From contig NZ_CP012333.1 of assembly GCF_001263205.1 (NCBI RefSeq), positions 5,805,001-5,869,000 of the forward strand: 64,000 bases of DNA, read 5' to 3'. Shown piece by piece: positions 33,660 through 42,739 of the stretch (its first letter is position 1; each line of letters starts with the position of its first letter). The position numbers and the translations under genes were made by a program. The DNA is from Labilithrix luteola (GTDB lineage Bacteria; Myxococcota_A; Polyangia; Polyangiales; Polyangiaceae). The notes under the pieces were generated by a model. The model searched no databases, had not been told where the DNA came from, and worked only from the letters and a program-made list of their open reading frames with translations.

Positions 33660-34793
33660 GTGTTCAAGCACGGACGCTTCAAGCACGGACGCAGGTTCGC
33701 ATCATCAGGCGGCGGCGCGGTCTCGGGCGTCAGGGCTTCGGCCGTCGTCACCTCTGGCGTCGTGACGATGATGGCCCTCGCGGCCGTCATGTCGGCGTGC
33801 GGACTCGACATCGTCGGCAGCGCGCCCTCCAGCGCAACGGACAGCCTCGACGCGAGCACGGAGCCGCCTTCGCCCGGCCCCGACGGCCGCGATGGATCGT
33901 CACCGTCGAAGCCGGATGCCACCAGTGGACCGGGTGGACCGGGCCCCTGCTCCAGCACCTCTACCGCATGCATCTCTGGGCTCGAGGCCGGCTGGACGCC
34001 GGTGGCGTTTGCGACGTCGAGGACGGCGTCGTGCCCGACCGACTACGCAACCGCCGACGTGGTGACGAACGCCAACGTGGCGGACGGTGCGTGCTCCTGC
34101 ACGTGCGAGACTTCGAAGACCGATCCCCCTTCGTGTGCGCACGGCACGATGGCGAGCGCCACGGGAACCAACGGCACCTGCAGTGTCTCTGGCCCTGTCC
34201 CCGTCAGCGACACGAGCTGCACGTCACTTCCCCTGCCGCTGTCCGTGAATGCCAACGTCAACGCGAAGCTGACCGCGGTGCCGTTCTATCCCGGCACGTG
34301 CACGGCGGGCATCAATAAGGACGAGACGAAGGTCACCAGCAGCGCCGCGCGCGTGTGCACACCGCCACCGGCCTGCAACGAAGACGTCTGCGCAGGTGAT
34401 GTTCCGAGCGGCTTCTCCGCGTGCATTGCGCACGAGGGAGACGTCGCCTGTCCCACGACCGGTCCCTTCGTGAAAAGGACACTCGCGGGAGCAAGCGCCG
34501 ACCTCACTTGCGGCGGGTGCTCGACGTGTAAGAACAGCGCGAGTTGCGGAGTCGCGACGGTGCGTCTGTACGGCGACGCCACCTGCAATCAACAGATCGC
34601 CGAGCGCGCCGCCGACGACGTCTGCGGGCCGCTCAAGTTCCCCATGGCTGGCGGCGGCGGCCCTGGCCAAGGGGCCCGCGACGTGGTGAGCGTGAGGTAC
34701 GACGTGGCGATGGTCGCGGGCGCGTGCTCGTCGACCTCGTCGCCGACGAGCGACGTGTCGCTCGCGCAGCCGCGAACGATCTGCTGCCGCTGA
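33660..34793 (+). CDS. Large Cys-rich lipoprotein of unknown function
   Basis: A 377-residue protein from GTG 33660. A long basic leader precedes the hydrophobic stretch and lipobox VMSAC (Cys near residue 47). The mature part has a Ser/Pro/Gly linker, many Cys residues, Thr/Ser-rich strands and 'TCGGCSTCKNSASCGVATV' near residue 285. It resembles the extracellular, disulfide-stabilised modules common in myxobacteria. Its start overlaps no other gene; a GTG at 33660 is weakly supported. No catalytic motif is seen. Confidence 0.65.
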   Translation: MFKHGRFKHGRRFASSGGGAVSGVRASAVVTSGVVTMMALAAVMSACGLDIVGSAPSSATDSLDASTEPPSPGPDGRDGSSPSKPDATSGPGGPGPCSSTSTACISGLEAGWTPVAFATSRTASCPTDYATADVVTNANVADGACSCTCETSKTDPPSCAHGTMASATGTNGTCSVSGPVPVSDTSCTSLPLPLSVNANVNAKLTAVPFYPGTCTAGINKDETKVTSSAARVCTPPPACNEDVCAGDVPSGFSACIAHEGDVACPTTGPFVKRTLAGASADLTCGGCSTCKNSASCGVATVRLYGDATCNQQIAERAADDVCGPLKFPMAGGGGPGQGARDVVSVRYDVAMVAGACSSTSSPTSDVSLAQPRTICCR

Positions 34794-34803
34794 GAATCGC
34801 CGG

Positions 34804-35697
34804 CTACTCGGCGTGAGCGCTCACGCCGTTCGTGTGGACGTCGTCCACGGGGGGCGGTCGTGATCCGTCCAGGCCGAGCTCGGAGATGTACGTCTTCTCG
34901 AGCGTCGACTTGCTTCGCGCGAACTGGCTTCGCACGAAGAGCGCGAGTCCGTAACCCATGGCCAAGGCGCGCTTCGGCGTCGAGGGCGCTCTCTGCGGGA
35001 CGATCCCGAGCTCCTTGCTCTGACGATACACGCGCGAGCGGACGTGCTCGAGAAAGCCCGGGAGGTGCTTGAGCACCGGATGCGTTCCCGCCTGCTTCTC
35101 GAAGGCGCGCACCATGAAGGGCAGCACGGCCATCTGCAGCTCGACGAGGCCGTAGTACGGCGTGCGCAGCCAAGGCTGTTCGGCGAGCAGTCGCCGCGTT
35201 TCCTTCTCGCCCCACGCGACGTGTTCTTCTTCTTCACGACACACGACGCGCAGCTTCTTCTTGATGAGCGGAACGCGCGGGTCGGAGTCGGGGAGCGTCT
35301 GGAGCAGGAGGTCCTTGAAGATGTCGAGGACCATCCCTTCGCCGATGGCGTGCTCCATGAGCACCTTCAGCGGGTAGTAGTTGTTGTGCGACGAGAGAAG
35401 CCGGATGACCCAGTGGGCGGGCAGCGGCTTCATGTCGAGCTGGCGGAAGATGTCCGCGAAGAGCGAGAGGTGCGCGAGCTCCTGTTTCGCCTGGCGAAGG
35501 TAGAAGCGCGCGGCCTCGAGCGAACCCGCCGAATAGAGGGACTTGCCACAGTAGACGCCGGTGGCCTCGCCGTAGAGCGCCTGGGAGAGGATGAAGCGAA
35601 GGATCTCGCGATCCGTTTCGCTGTTCAGATCCCACTGCGCGCCGCCGAAGTCGTACAGCTCTTCGTCGCTGCCGGTCTTGTCCGCCTCGTCCGCCAT
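34804..35697 (-). CDS. Ferritin-like diiron protein
   Basis: A 297-residue all-helical protein. Candidate diiron ligands are spaced like a four-helix bundle: Glu in YGEATGVYCG, Glu/His in 'QAKQELAHLS', Glu in 'EHAIGEGMVLD' and EEEEHVAWGEKE with ExxH. The family includes aldehyde-deformylating and tRNA-modifying diiron enzymes; the exact member is not clear. The C-terminal 60 residues are basic and may fold on their own. It converges with the lipoprotein gene ending at 34793. Confidence 0.75.
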   Translation of the reverse strand: MADEADKTGSDEELYDFGGAQWDLNSETDREILRFILSQALYGEATGVYCGKSLYSAGSLEAARFYLRQAKQELAHLSLFADIFRQLDMKPLPAHWVIRLLSSHNNYYPLKVLMEHAIGEGMVLDIFKDLLLQTLPDSDPRVPLIKKKLRVVCREEEEHVAWGEKETRRLLAEQPWLRTPYYGLVELQMAVLPFMVRAFEKQAGTHPVLKHLPGFLEHVRSRVYRQSKELGIVPQRAPSTPKRALAMGYGLALFVRSQFARSKSTLEKTYISELGLDGSRPPPVDDVHTNGVSAHAE

Positions 35698-35885
35698 GAA
35701 GCTTTTCTAGCGCACGGACGGGGCTCCGACGAGGACGATGACGCGCGGATACCCCTCGGGACCGGCAGAAATCCCGAGCGATGTTCTTCTCGTGCTCGGA
35801 GACGCTCGGAGACGACGAGACCGCCCTCGATCTGGCTCGACCAGGCGTGTGCACGGGACATGCACGGCAAGAGGGGCTACCCAAC

Positions 35886-37724
35886 ATGCGTCACCAACTC
35901 TACGAGAGTATCGAGAGCTACGGCGTCATCGGCAACATGCGTACCGCCGCGCTCGTGAGCCAGCGCGGTTCCATCGACTGGCTCTCTTTTCCGCATTTCG
36001 ACTCCCCCAGCGTCTTCGCGGCGTTGCTCGACCATGCGCGCGGCGGACACTTCTCGGTGAGCCCGAGCGAAGACGAGGTGCAGAGCAAACAGCTCTACTG
36101 GCCCGAGACGAACGTCCTCATCACGCGCTTTTTGTCCGAGGCAGGCGTTGCCGAGCTCGAGGACTTCATGCCGGTCACCTCGGAGGCCCAGTGGCACGAC
36201 AAGATCGTACGTCGGCTGGCCGTGGTTCGCGGCGAGGTCGCCCTCCATCTCGTCTGCGAGCCGGCATTCGATTACGGACGCGTGCGTCCCAACGTGACGA
36301 TCACGGACCAGGGGGCGGTCTTCGAAGGCGCGGGGCTGACCCTCGGCCTCTCGAGCGAGATACCGCTCGTTCGAACCGAGCGCGGCGTCGAAGCGCGCTT
36401 CACCATGCGTCAGGGCGAAAAGACCGCGTTCGTTCTGCGGCGCATCGATCCGTGCATCGGCTGTCAGCGCGCTCCGTCGGTCGAGCAAGCGAGCACCGCC
36501 TTCGAAGAGACGGTCCACTACTGGCGACGCTGGCTCTCCAGATGCACCTACAAGGGGCGGTGGCGAGAGACGGTCCAACGTTCGGCGCTCGTCCTCAAGC
36601 TGCTGACGTTCGATCCGACGGGCGCCATCGTCGCAGCGCCGACATGCAGCCTTCCGGAGCGACTCGGAGGCGTTCGCAATTGGGACTACCGATATGCCTG
36701 GATTCGTGACGCTGCCTTCACCGTTTATGCGCTCTTGCGGATCGGATTCACCGAAGAGGCCGGGCGATTCATGGGATGGCTCGAATCGCGTTGTCGTGAG
36801 GCCGAGGGTGATTCACCGCTGCAGATCGTCTACGGCATCGATGGCCGAAAAGATCTGACTGAGACAGCCCTCGATCACTTGCACGGCTATCGGGGCTCGA
36901 AGCCCGTGCGTATCGGCAATGGCGCGTACGACCAGCTCCAGCTCGACATCTACGGCGAGCTCATGGACTCGGTCTATCTGTTCAACAAGTACGGTACGCC
37001 GATCTCGTACGACCTCTGGATGCTCCTTCGAAAGATGATCGACTGGGTTTGCGACAACTGGGAGCGCGAAGACGAAGGCATCTGGGAGACGAGGGGAGGG
37101 CGCCGGCATTTCGTCTATTCGAAGTTGATGTGTTGGGTCGCGATCGATCGCGGGATCCGCCTGGCCGACAAGCGATCGTTCCCGGCAAACCGGGAAAAGT
37201 GGCTCGCCGCGCGCGATGCCATCTTCGAAGCGATCATGACGCGCGGGTGGTGCAACGAACGAAAGACCTTCGTACAGGCGTTCGGAGCCACGGATCTCGA
37301 TGCCTCGAATCTCCTCATGCCGCTCGTGTTCTTCGTGTCCCCCGTCGACCCGAAGATGCTGCAGATGATCGAGACCGTGCGCCGCTCGCCCCTCGAGGGC
37401 GGCCTCCTGAGCGACGGCCTCGTATATCGCTACGATACAGGGCGCTTCTCCGACGGTCTCGTCGGCGAGGAAGGCACGTTCAACATGTGCACCTTCTGGC
37501 TCGTCGAAGCCATGACTCGTGCGGGGCGCTCCGATCGTCGCATGCTCGAAGATGCACGGCTCCTCTTCGAGCGCATGCTCGGCTACTCGAATCACCTCGG
37601 CCTCTACGCGGAGCAAACCAGCGCCACCGGCGGGGCGCTTGGTAATTACCCCCAGGCGCTAACGCACCTTGCGCTGATCAGCGCCGCGTACAATCTCGAC
37701 CGGACGCTGAACGAGATGCGCTGA
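35886..37724 (+). CDS. Glycoside hydrolase family 15 (glucoamylase/trehalase-like)
   Basis: A 612-residue protein matching GH15 bacterial enzymes: N-terminal 'ESYGVIGNMRTAALVSQRGSIDWL' region, the (alpha/alpha)6 barrel segments RNWDYRYAWIRDAAFTVYAL, 'YRGSKPVRIGNGAYDQLQLD', 'EEGTFNMCTFWLVEA' and 'SNHLGLYAEQ', the last carrying the likely catalytic base Glu. Family members remove glucose from starch, dextrin or trehalose with inversion. No signal peptide is present, so it acts in the cytoplasm. ATG 35886 (MRHQLYE) fits the family start; the frame extends to 35781 without support. Confidence 0.93.
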   Translation: MRHQLYESIESYGVIGNMRTAALVSQRGSIDWLSFPHFDSPSVFAALLDHARGGHFSVSPSEDEVQSKQLYWPETNVLITRFLSEAGVAELEDFMPVTSEAQWHDKIVRRLAVVRGEVALHLVCEPAFDYGRVRPNVTITDQGAVFEGAGLTLGLSSEIPLVRTERGVEARFTMRQGEKTAFVLRRIDPCIGCQRAPSVEQASTAFEETVHYWRRWLSRCTYKGRWRETVQRSALVLKLLTFDPTGAIVAAPTCSLPERLGGVRNWDYRYAWIRDAAFTVYALLRIGFTEEAGRFMGWLESRCREAEGDSPLQIVYGIDGRKDLTETALDHLHGYRGSKPVRIGNGAYDQLQLDIYGELMDSVYLFNKYGTPISYDLWMLLRKMIDWVCDNWEREDEGIWETRGGRRHFVYSKLMCWVAIDRGIRLADKRSFPANREKWLAARDAIFEAIMTRGWCNERKTFVQAFGATDLDASNLLMPLVFFVSPVDPKMLQMIETVRRSPLEGGLLSDGLVYRYDTGRFSDGLVGEEGTFNMCTFWLVEAMTRAGRSDRRMLEDARLLFERMLGYSNHLGLYAEQTSATGGALGNYPQALTHLALISAAYNLDRTLNEMR

Positions 37725-37732
37725 CCCGACCA

Positions 37733-38284
37733 CTACTCGGAGTCGTACAGCGCGAGACTCTCGGGATCCTCCGGGGCCTGCAGCTTTCGGCACTCGACGA
37801 CGCGACCGGCATCGATGATCTGCATCGGCGCATACCCGTGCATCTCACTCCACTTGCCACTCAGGAATCGCCTCAGATAGACGATCTTGAGGCCCTCGTT
37901 CGTCTCGCTCACGAAGAAGGCCACCGAGTAGCCGACCCCTCGTCTCGCCTTCATGTGGTAGCTGCAACAGAGCTCGTAGACTCGGTCGCCGGTCGTCACT
38001 CGCCTCAGCGCGTCGCCGTACGTGGGATTCTGGCGCTCTTTGACGAGAAAGACCTGACGCTTGACGGCGTTCGCCCGATTCATCTCCGAGAACTCGGCCA
38101 TGTCGGCATCGAACTCGGCGCCCGATCGCTCGTGCTGGTACTTGACCGAGGAATGAAGAAACGACTTCGTTCGGTCCGTCAGCATCCGACACTCGTCGTC
38201 CGATACGTCCTTCGAGAAGATTCCCGCCGTCGAACGGTATTCGGATTCCAGAAATTCGTCGAAGAACCTGAGCGTCGATTCCAT
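37733..38284 (-). CDS. Soluble protein of unknown function
   Basis: A 183-residue protein, rich in Glu, Arg and Lys, without signal peptide. It has an N-terminal helical part ('FFDEFLESEYRSTAGIF') and a C-terminal beta part ('GVGYSVAFFVSETNEGLKI', 'FLSGKWSEMHGYAPM'). The pattern recalls small nutrient-stress or SnoaL-like proteins, but I cannot assign a family. It converges with the GH15 gene (8 nt apart). Confidence 0.7.
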   Translation of the reverse strand: MESTLRFFDEFLESEYRSTAGIFSKDVSDDECRMLTDRTKSFLHSSVKYQHERSGAEFDADMAEFSEMNRANAVKRQVFLVKERQNPTYGDALRRVTTGDRVYELCCSYHMKARRGVGYSVAFFVSETNEGLKIVYLRRFLSGKWSEMHGYAPMQIIDAGRVVECRKLQAPEDPESLALYDSE

Positions 38285-38379
38285 ACTCGGTCTTTCTTAC
38301 TCCGTTTCGACGCGCGCAGCGACGACGGCGCATCGGAGCACGTGAATCGCGTCGGCCTCGGGTGGAGCGACCAGCGGCG

Positions 38380-38961
38380 TCAGCGTTCGAGGAGCATCAG
38401 GCAGAGTCGCTTCAAGTGCGCCCAGTCGTCGGGCGTACCCTCGACTTGACTGAGGACGTGGATCATCGCGTTGGCGGCGGCGAGGATCATGAGGGATCGG
38501 TTCGGGCTCTCGGTGCGTTCCTTCGTCGTACGGCTCTTCGTGATGCCGTCGAGGATTTCGAGCCGTGCGTGAAAAGCGTCCGACGTCTTCCGTAGGCGCC
38601 CCAGGTTTCCGTAGAGGACGGCGCGCAGTTGATGCTCGGTCTCGTGCTTCGCGATGAGCCAGTCCACGGCCTCTTCGTGAGCTCGCGCACCGCTCGAGGC
38701 CACGAGTCTCGCGCGAAGCTCACGCACGTCCGACGTGATGAACGCGTCGATGAGATCGCTCACGATCGCGTCCTTGTGCGGGTAGTGCTTGTACAGCGTG
38801 CCGACGCTGATTCCGGTGGTCTTCGCGATGAGGTTCGTCGTGACCTCGTCCTCGGGGAGCTTGTTCAAAAGGCGAGCCGTGGCTTCGAGGATCTCACGGC
38901 GCGTTCTCTTGGACCTGTCTTGTTTGGGCGTATTTCGCGGGGCCAGTGATCGTCGACTCAT
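38380..38961 (-). CDS. TetR-family transcriptional regulator
   Basis: A 193-residue repressor: N-terminal HTH in 'RREILEATARLLNKLPEDEVTTNLIAKTTGISVGTLYKHYPHKD' with the recognition-helix motif GTLYKHY, then a helical ligand domain. It is divergent from the FAD monooxygenase at 39034 with 72 nt between starts. A palindrome at 38996-39013 lies in that gap, so self-repression and control of the monooxygenase are likely. The ligand is unknown. Confidence 0.9.
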   Translation of the reverse strand: MSRRSLAPRNTPKQDRSKRTRREILEATARLLNKLPEDEVTTNLIAKTTGISVGTLYKHYPHKDAIVSDLIDAFITSDVRELRARLVASSGARAHEEAVDWLIAKHETEHQLRAVLYGNLGRLRKTSDAFHARLEILDGITKSRTTKERTESPNRSLMILAAANAMIHVLSQVEGTPDDWAHLKRLCLMLLER

Positions 38962-38995
38962 CCGTCATCCGCTCCCAGAAAAGCGAGCTGTGAAA

Positions 38996-39013
38996 AGCGA
39001 GCGTTTGCTCGCT
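38996..39013. promoter_or_regulatory. Candidate TetR operator
   Basis: AGCGAGC (38996-39002) and GCTCGCT (39007-39013) are perfect inverted arms around GTTT, 20-38 nt upstream of the monooxygenase ATG and 35-52 nt from the TetR start. A second AAAAGCGAGC at 38979-38988 is a half site in direct repeat. Position and symmetry fit a TetR operator. Confidence 0.55.
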
Positions 39014-39033
39014 ATCGAGCGTAACTTCGTATC

Positions 39034-40203
39034 ATGAAGATTCAAGCCCATGACGGGGGGCTCGATGTTCTCGTTCAAGGAGCCGGTATCGGTGGGCTCA
39101 CGCTCGCCGTTGCGGCCGTAAAGAAAGGACTCTCCGTGAAGGTCGTCGAGCGGTCGCCCGGCCTCTCGGAGATCGGTGCGGGGATATGGATGGCTCCGAA
39201 TCCCATGCAGGTCTTTCGTCACCTCGGCCTGGACGAAAAGATCCGAGCGGTGAGCTGGCCGATACGGCGACTCTCGTTGCGTGACCACACGGGGAGCGCG
39301 CTCCAGGACGTTGCGCTCGACGAGGTCGCGAGGGACTTCGGCTTCGAGCTGCAGGCAACCCATCGCGCGAGGCTCCAGCGTGTGCTCTTCGACGCGCTTC
39401 CCGCCGGGACGGTCGAGTTCGGGAGCGAGATCGTCGAGTGCCGGCAAGACGCGCACTCCGTGGTCTCGACGTCGAGCGGCGGAGCCTCGGTCCGGAGTCG
39501 CTTGCTCGTCGGCGCGGACGGCTTGAACTCGCGCGTCCGTGAATGGGTCTTTCGTAGCGCCGAGAAACGATATTCCGGCACGAGCTCGTATCGCGCCATC
39601 ACGGTACTCGAGGAAGACCTTCTCGGGGACGACCACGCGAGCATCGAGGTTTGGGCGCCGGGTTGTCGCTTGGGGTGCTCGCGGATCTCCGCGCGCGAGT
39701 ACTACTGGTATCTGACGTTCGACGCTCCTCAGGCCGAGAGGACTTCGCCCGAGCAGAACTGGGCGCACGCGAAAGAGCTATGTGAACGGTTCTTCCCGCG
39801 CTTGGTGATGCTCGTCGACCGCTGCGAGCCGGCGGACGTCATCCGGACCGACATCAGCGACTTGCGCACGATCCCCGTCTGGCACGAAGCTCGGATCGGA
39901 TTGCTCGGGGATGCTGCTCACGCCACGACGCCCAATCTGGGCCAAGGTGGTGCGCAGGCGGTGGAGGATGCGTGGGTCCTCGCCGAGGAGCTGAGCACGC
40001 ACGGGCTCTTCCCCGAGGCTCTGGACGCCTACCAGCGCCGGCGTGCCGCAAAGACGCAATGGGTTGCGAGTACTTCGTGGCAGATCGGAAAGCTGTGCCA
40101 CATCGAGAATCCGGTCTTGCGGTGGCTGAGGAATACCTCGCTTCGTGGAGCACCAAAATCCTATCAAACGAAGCAGTGGCAGAGGCTCTACACGCTGAGC
40201 TGA
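39034..40203 (+). CDS. FAD-dependent monooxygenase (PHBH fold, salicylate-hydroxylase-like)
   Basis: A 389-residue protein. FAD-binding GAGIGGLTLAVAAVKKG near residue 14, 'GAGIWMAPNPMQVFRHLGL', the DG motif around 'VGADGLNSRVRE' and the ribityl-binding GLLGDAAHATTPNLGQGGAQAVEDAW near residue 290 identify the aromatic-hydroxylase class. It uses NAD(P)H and O2; ring substrates such as salicylate or a related acid are likely but unproven. The adjacent YciI protein and the Box genes in the same window hint at aromatic metabolism. It is controlled probably by the divergent TetR. Confidence 0.9.
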   Translation: MKIQAHDGGLDVLVQGAGIGGLTLAVAAVKKGLSVKVVERSPGLSEIGAGIWMAPNPMQVFRHLGLDEKIRAVSWPIRRLSLRDHTGSALQDVALDEVARDFGFELQATHRARLQRVLFDALPAGTVEFGSEIVECRQDAHSVVSTSSGGASVRSRLLVGADGLNSRVREWVFRSAEKRYSGTSSYRAITVLEEDLLGDDHASIEVWAPGCRLGCSRISAREYYWYLTFDAPQAERTSPEQNWAHAKELCERFFPRLVMLVDRCEPADVIRTDISDLRTIPVWHEARIGLLGDAAHATTPNLGQGGAQAVEDAWVLAEELSTHGLFPEALDAYQRRRAAKTQWVASTSWQIGKLCHIENPVLRWLRNTSLRGAPKSYQTKQWQRLYTLS

Positions 40204-40224
40204 GCTCCAGGGATGCTTCGCTCG

Positions 40225-40545
40225 CTAGCCTGCGAACGCGCGCGCCGCGCCGATGCGCATCGGCGAAATCTCGTAGGTGTTGAGCTTCGCGAGGACTGTC
40301 GGGTCTTCCTCCATGATGGCACGCGCCTCCGCCTCATTGGCCACGTCGAGAACGGCCATTCCGAAGGCGCCACTCGCCGCCATGACTGGGCCGTAGACGA
40401 CGACCTGCCCTGCGTCGAACAGCTTTTTCATGCAGCTCGCGTGCTCGCCCATGAGCCGCCGCTCCTCGTCGTTCATGTCCATGGGGAACGTGGGCCGCGG
40501 CGGGACGAGACGCACGAAGAATTGCTGTTTGCTCATGCCTGGCAT
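40225..40545 (-). CDS. YciI-like protein
   Basis: A 106-residue protein (or 103 from the second Met). The YciI fold shows in 'MPGMSKQQFFVRLVPPRPTF', the conserved His in 'LMGEHASCMKKLF', GPVMAASGAFGMAVLDV and the C-terminal 'AIMEEDPTV' helix. YciI proteins are small dimeric enzymes or binding proteins, some acting in aromatic or sugar catabolism. It converges with the monooxygenase at 39034-40203; the two are close but on opposite strands, so not in one operon. Confidence 0.82.
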   Translation of the reverse strand: MPGMSKQQFFVRLVPPRPTFPMDMNDEERRLMGEHASCMKKLFDAGQVVVYGPVMAASGAFGMAVLDVANEAEARAIMEEDPTVLAKLNTYEISPMRIGAARAFAG

Positions 40546-40606
40546 TCTACGCCAGCTTCGCGGGGGCCAACGAGTCCGCGGATTCGAGCGCTTCGGAGAT
40601 CGTGCG

Positions 40607-41389
40607 TCACATCGCTCGGAGCGTGCGCTGGAACGCGCTCGAGACCGGGAACGTCTCCGAACGACCTTTGAGCGTGCACGTGTATTTTCCCGCTTCGTCG
40701 CGACGAATGCAGTCGATCGCCATGCCTCGCACGAGCACGCTGCGATGCACGTGCCAGAAGATCTCCGGGTCGAGCATTCGAACGAGCTCGCGCAGCGAGG
40801 TGCGGATGATCGCCTCTCCGGACGCGGTCAGCACACGTGTGTACTTGTCCTGCGCCTGGAAGAGCAGCACATCTTCGATCGGATACAGGCGAACGGTGTC
40901 GCCCACGCTGGCGGTGATCCAACGCAGAGATTGACGAGACTCGCCGCGGGCGCGAGACGCAGCTTCGAAGACGGCGGGAGAGAGTCCCCCGAGGCCAGCT
41001 GTCGTGTCGCCGGTGAGGGCGCTCGGCGTGAGACGCGATTCGAGACGCGTCACCGCGAGGGCCAGACGCTCACGACGAACGGGTTTGAGCAGATAATCCA
41101 CGGCGCCTTCTTCGAAGGCTCGCACGGCTGCGTCGTCGTACGCGGTGACGAAGACGATCATCGCGTCGGTCATCGCGCGCGCGAGCTCGAGACCTCCGGC
41201 GCCCGGCATCCGAAGGTCGAGGAAGGCGACATCCGGTCGTTCGGCCTCGTACGCTTCGAGCGCCTCGAGGCCATCCGCGCAGGAAGCGATGACCTCGGCG
41301 CGCGGCCAGACGTCTTGGAGGAGGCGTTCGAGCTCTGCCCGTTGAGGCGTTTCGTCCTCGGCAATCAGAACCTTCGGATTCCTATTCAT
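40607..41389 (-). CDS. LytTR-family response regulator
   Basis: A 260-residue regulator: receiver domain with acidic pocket 'LIAEDET', phospho-acceptor Asp in VAFLDLRMPGAGG and the Lys in 'YLLKPV', a linker, then a LytTR DNA-binding domain ('TASVGDTVRLYPIEDVLLFQAQDKYTRV' region, with HVHRSVLV). It starts 2 nt beyond the stop of the histidine kinase, so they form a two-component pair. LytTR proteins usually bind direct repeats upstream of virulence, envelope or quorum genes. Confidence 0.92.
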   Translation of the reverse strand: MNRNPKVLIAEDETPQRAELERLLQDVWPRAEVIASCADGLEALEAYEAERPDVAFLDLRMPGAGGLELARAMTDAMIVFVTAYDDAAVRAFEEGAVDYLLKPVRRERLALAVTRLESRLTPSALTGDTTAGLGGLSPAVFEAASRARGESRQSLRWITASVGDTVRLYPIEDVLLFQAQDKYTRVLTASGEAIIRTSLRELVRMLDPEIFWHVHRSVLVRGMAIDCIRRDEAGKYTCTLKGRSETFPVSSAFQRTLRAM

Positions 41390-41391
41390 GG

Positions 41392-42705
41392 CTAGGTCGT
41401 GCGACTCGAATCCAATCCACTCGTGCGCAGAGCCGGAATTCTCACGATGGCCACGGCTCCGCGCCCTGGCGCGCCCGAGAGCGAGAAGCGGGCGCGATCC
41501 CCGTGGCGAGCGGCGAGCGACTCGACGATGTTCCCGAGGCCGACGCCCGTGCCGAAACCTTCTCGTAGTCCCATTCCATCGTCCGTGACTCGAACTTCGA
41601 GCCAATCGTCGTTCGACGCGTCGGTGTCGAGCGCGGCGTCCACCACGATGCTGGCCGGACCCACCTTCGGCTCGACACCATGGCGAATCGCGTTCTCCAC
41701 GAGCGTGACGAGGACGAGCGGCGGGAAGGACAGCGAGCGAAGACGAGGCTCCACCTGGATGCGCGACGACAGGCGTTCTCCCATCCGCACCCGCATCAGC
41801 GCGAGGTAGCTCTCGCAGACGTCGAGCTGTTGTCCGAGGCTGCTGTCGAGACTCGTCGCGTCTCGTCGCAAACGCGGGATCGTGGCACGCAGATAGTCGG
41901 CGAGGGCATCGATCGTGGCTCGCGCGCGCTCCGGCTCCGTGGTGACGAGCGAGCGTACCGACGAGAGTGTGTTGAAGAGGAAGTGCGGTTCGACCTGCGC
42001 TTGAAGGAGCGCGAGCCGTGTATCGAGCGCCGCCTGTCGCGCGTCACGGTCGGCACGTTCACGCTCGATGGCAATCTCCTGGGCCCGGCGAATCTCACGG
42101 AAGTAGCGGCCGACGGCGAGCCATCCGCCTGCGAGGCCATAGACCAGCAACCCGAACGCTGCACTCGCGGCGGACGTCATGAGGTCGTCGCCGCCATCCT
42201 TCTCGGGTGCCGGCATCGGTGCGCTGCTGGTGGCGCTCACGCGCGCAGTGATGGAGGGCGATAGGCCGAGGTGCCGCTCGATTCCCGCCGATGCCCAGCG
42301 ATCGACGAGAAAGCTCGAGAACGTGCCGATGGCGAGCGCCACGAGAAGGGCCGCCGGTTCGCGATCGGCGCCGAGACGACGATGACGCACGATCGTCGCG
42401 AGGAGCGGCCCGAGCGACGAGACGAGGAGGCCGCCCACGACGAAATGCAACGCGACCATGACCGCTCGGACGGTCTCGCCGTCGGTGACGCGAACGGCGA
42501 CGCCGACGAGCACACCAATGGCCGAAAGCGCGATACCGAACGTCATCGAGCGTCTTCGGAGCCACGGAGCGCTGAAGACCGGATAGCTCGCATAGCCCGC
42601 GGGGCCCCAATTGACGCGCTGGAACGTCTCCGATGGCAATGGCCGGTCGAGGTGGACTTCGCCGAAGCGGTCCACCTCCGTTCGCGCTTTCGGCTCGGCG
42701 GTCAC
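41392..42705 (-). CDS. LytS-like sensor histidine kinase
   Basis: A 437-residue membrane kinase: five or six predicted helices near residues 47-200, a cytoplasmic coiled linker, then the His_kinase domain with the phosphorylated His in QVEPHFLFNTLSSVRSLV (about residue 240) and a HATPase_c domain ('LVENAIRHGVEP', 'DDGMGLREGFGTGVGLGNI'). Cognate of the LytTR regulator 2 nt downstream. It lies 34 nt after the beta-lactamase-fold gene, and they may share a transcript. Confidence 0.9.
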   Translation of the reverse strand: MTAEPKARTEVDRFGEVHLDRPLPSETFQRVNWGPAGYASYPVFSAPWLRRRSMTFGIALSAIGVLVGVAVRVTDGETVRAVMVALHFVVGGLLVSSLGPLLATIVRHRRLGADREPAALLVALAIGTFSSFLVDRWASAGIERHLGLSPSITARVSATSSAPMPAPEKDGGDDLMTSAASAAFGLLVYGLAGGWLAVGRYFREIRRAQEIAIERERADRDARQAALDTRLALLQAQVEPHFLFNTLSSVRSLVTTEPERARATIDALADYLRATIPRLRRDATSLDSSLGQQLDVCESYLALMRVRMGERLSSRIQVEPRLRSLSFPPLVLVTLVENAIRHGVEPKVGPASIVVDAALDTDASNDDWLEVRVTDDGMGLREGFGTGVGLGNIVESLAARHGDRARFSLSGAPGRGAVAIVRIPALRTSGLDSSRTT

Positions 42706-42739
42706 GAGTGAACGCCCACGATGCGTACTCGAACGAACG

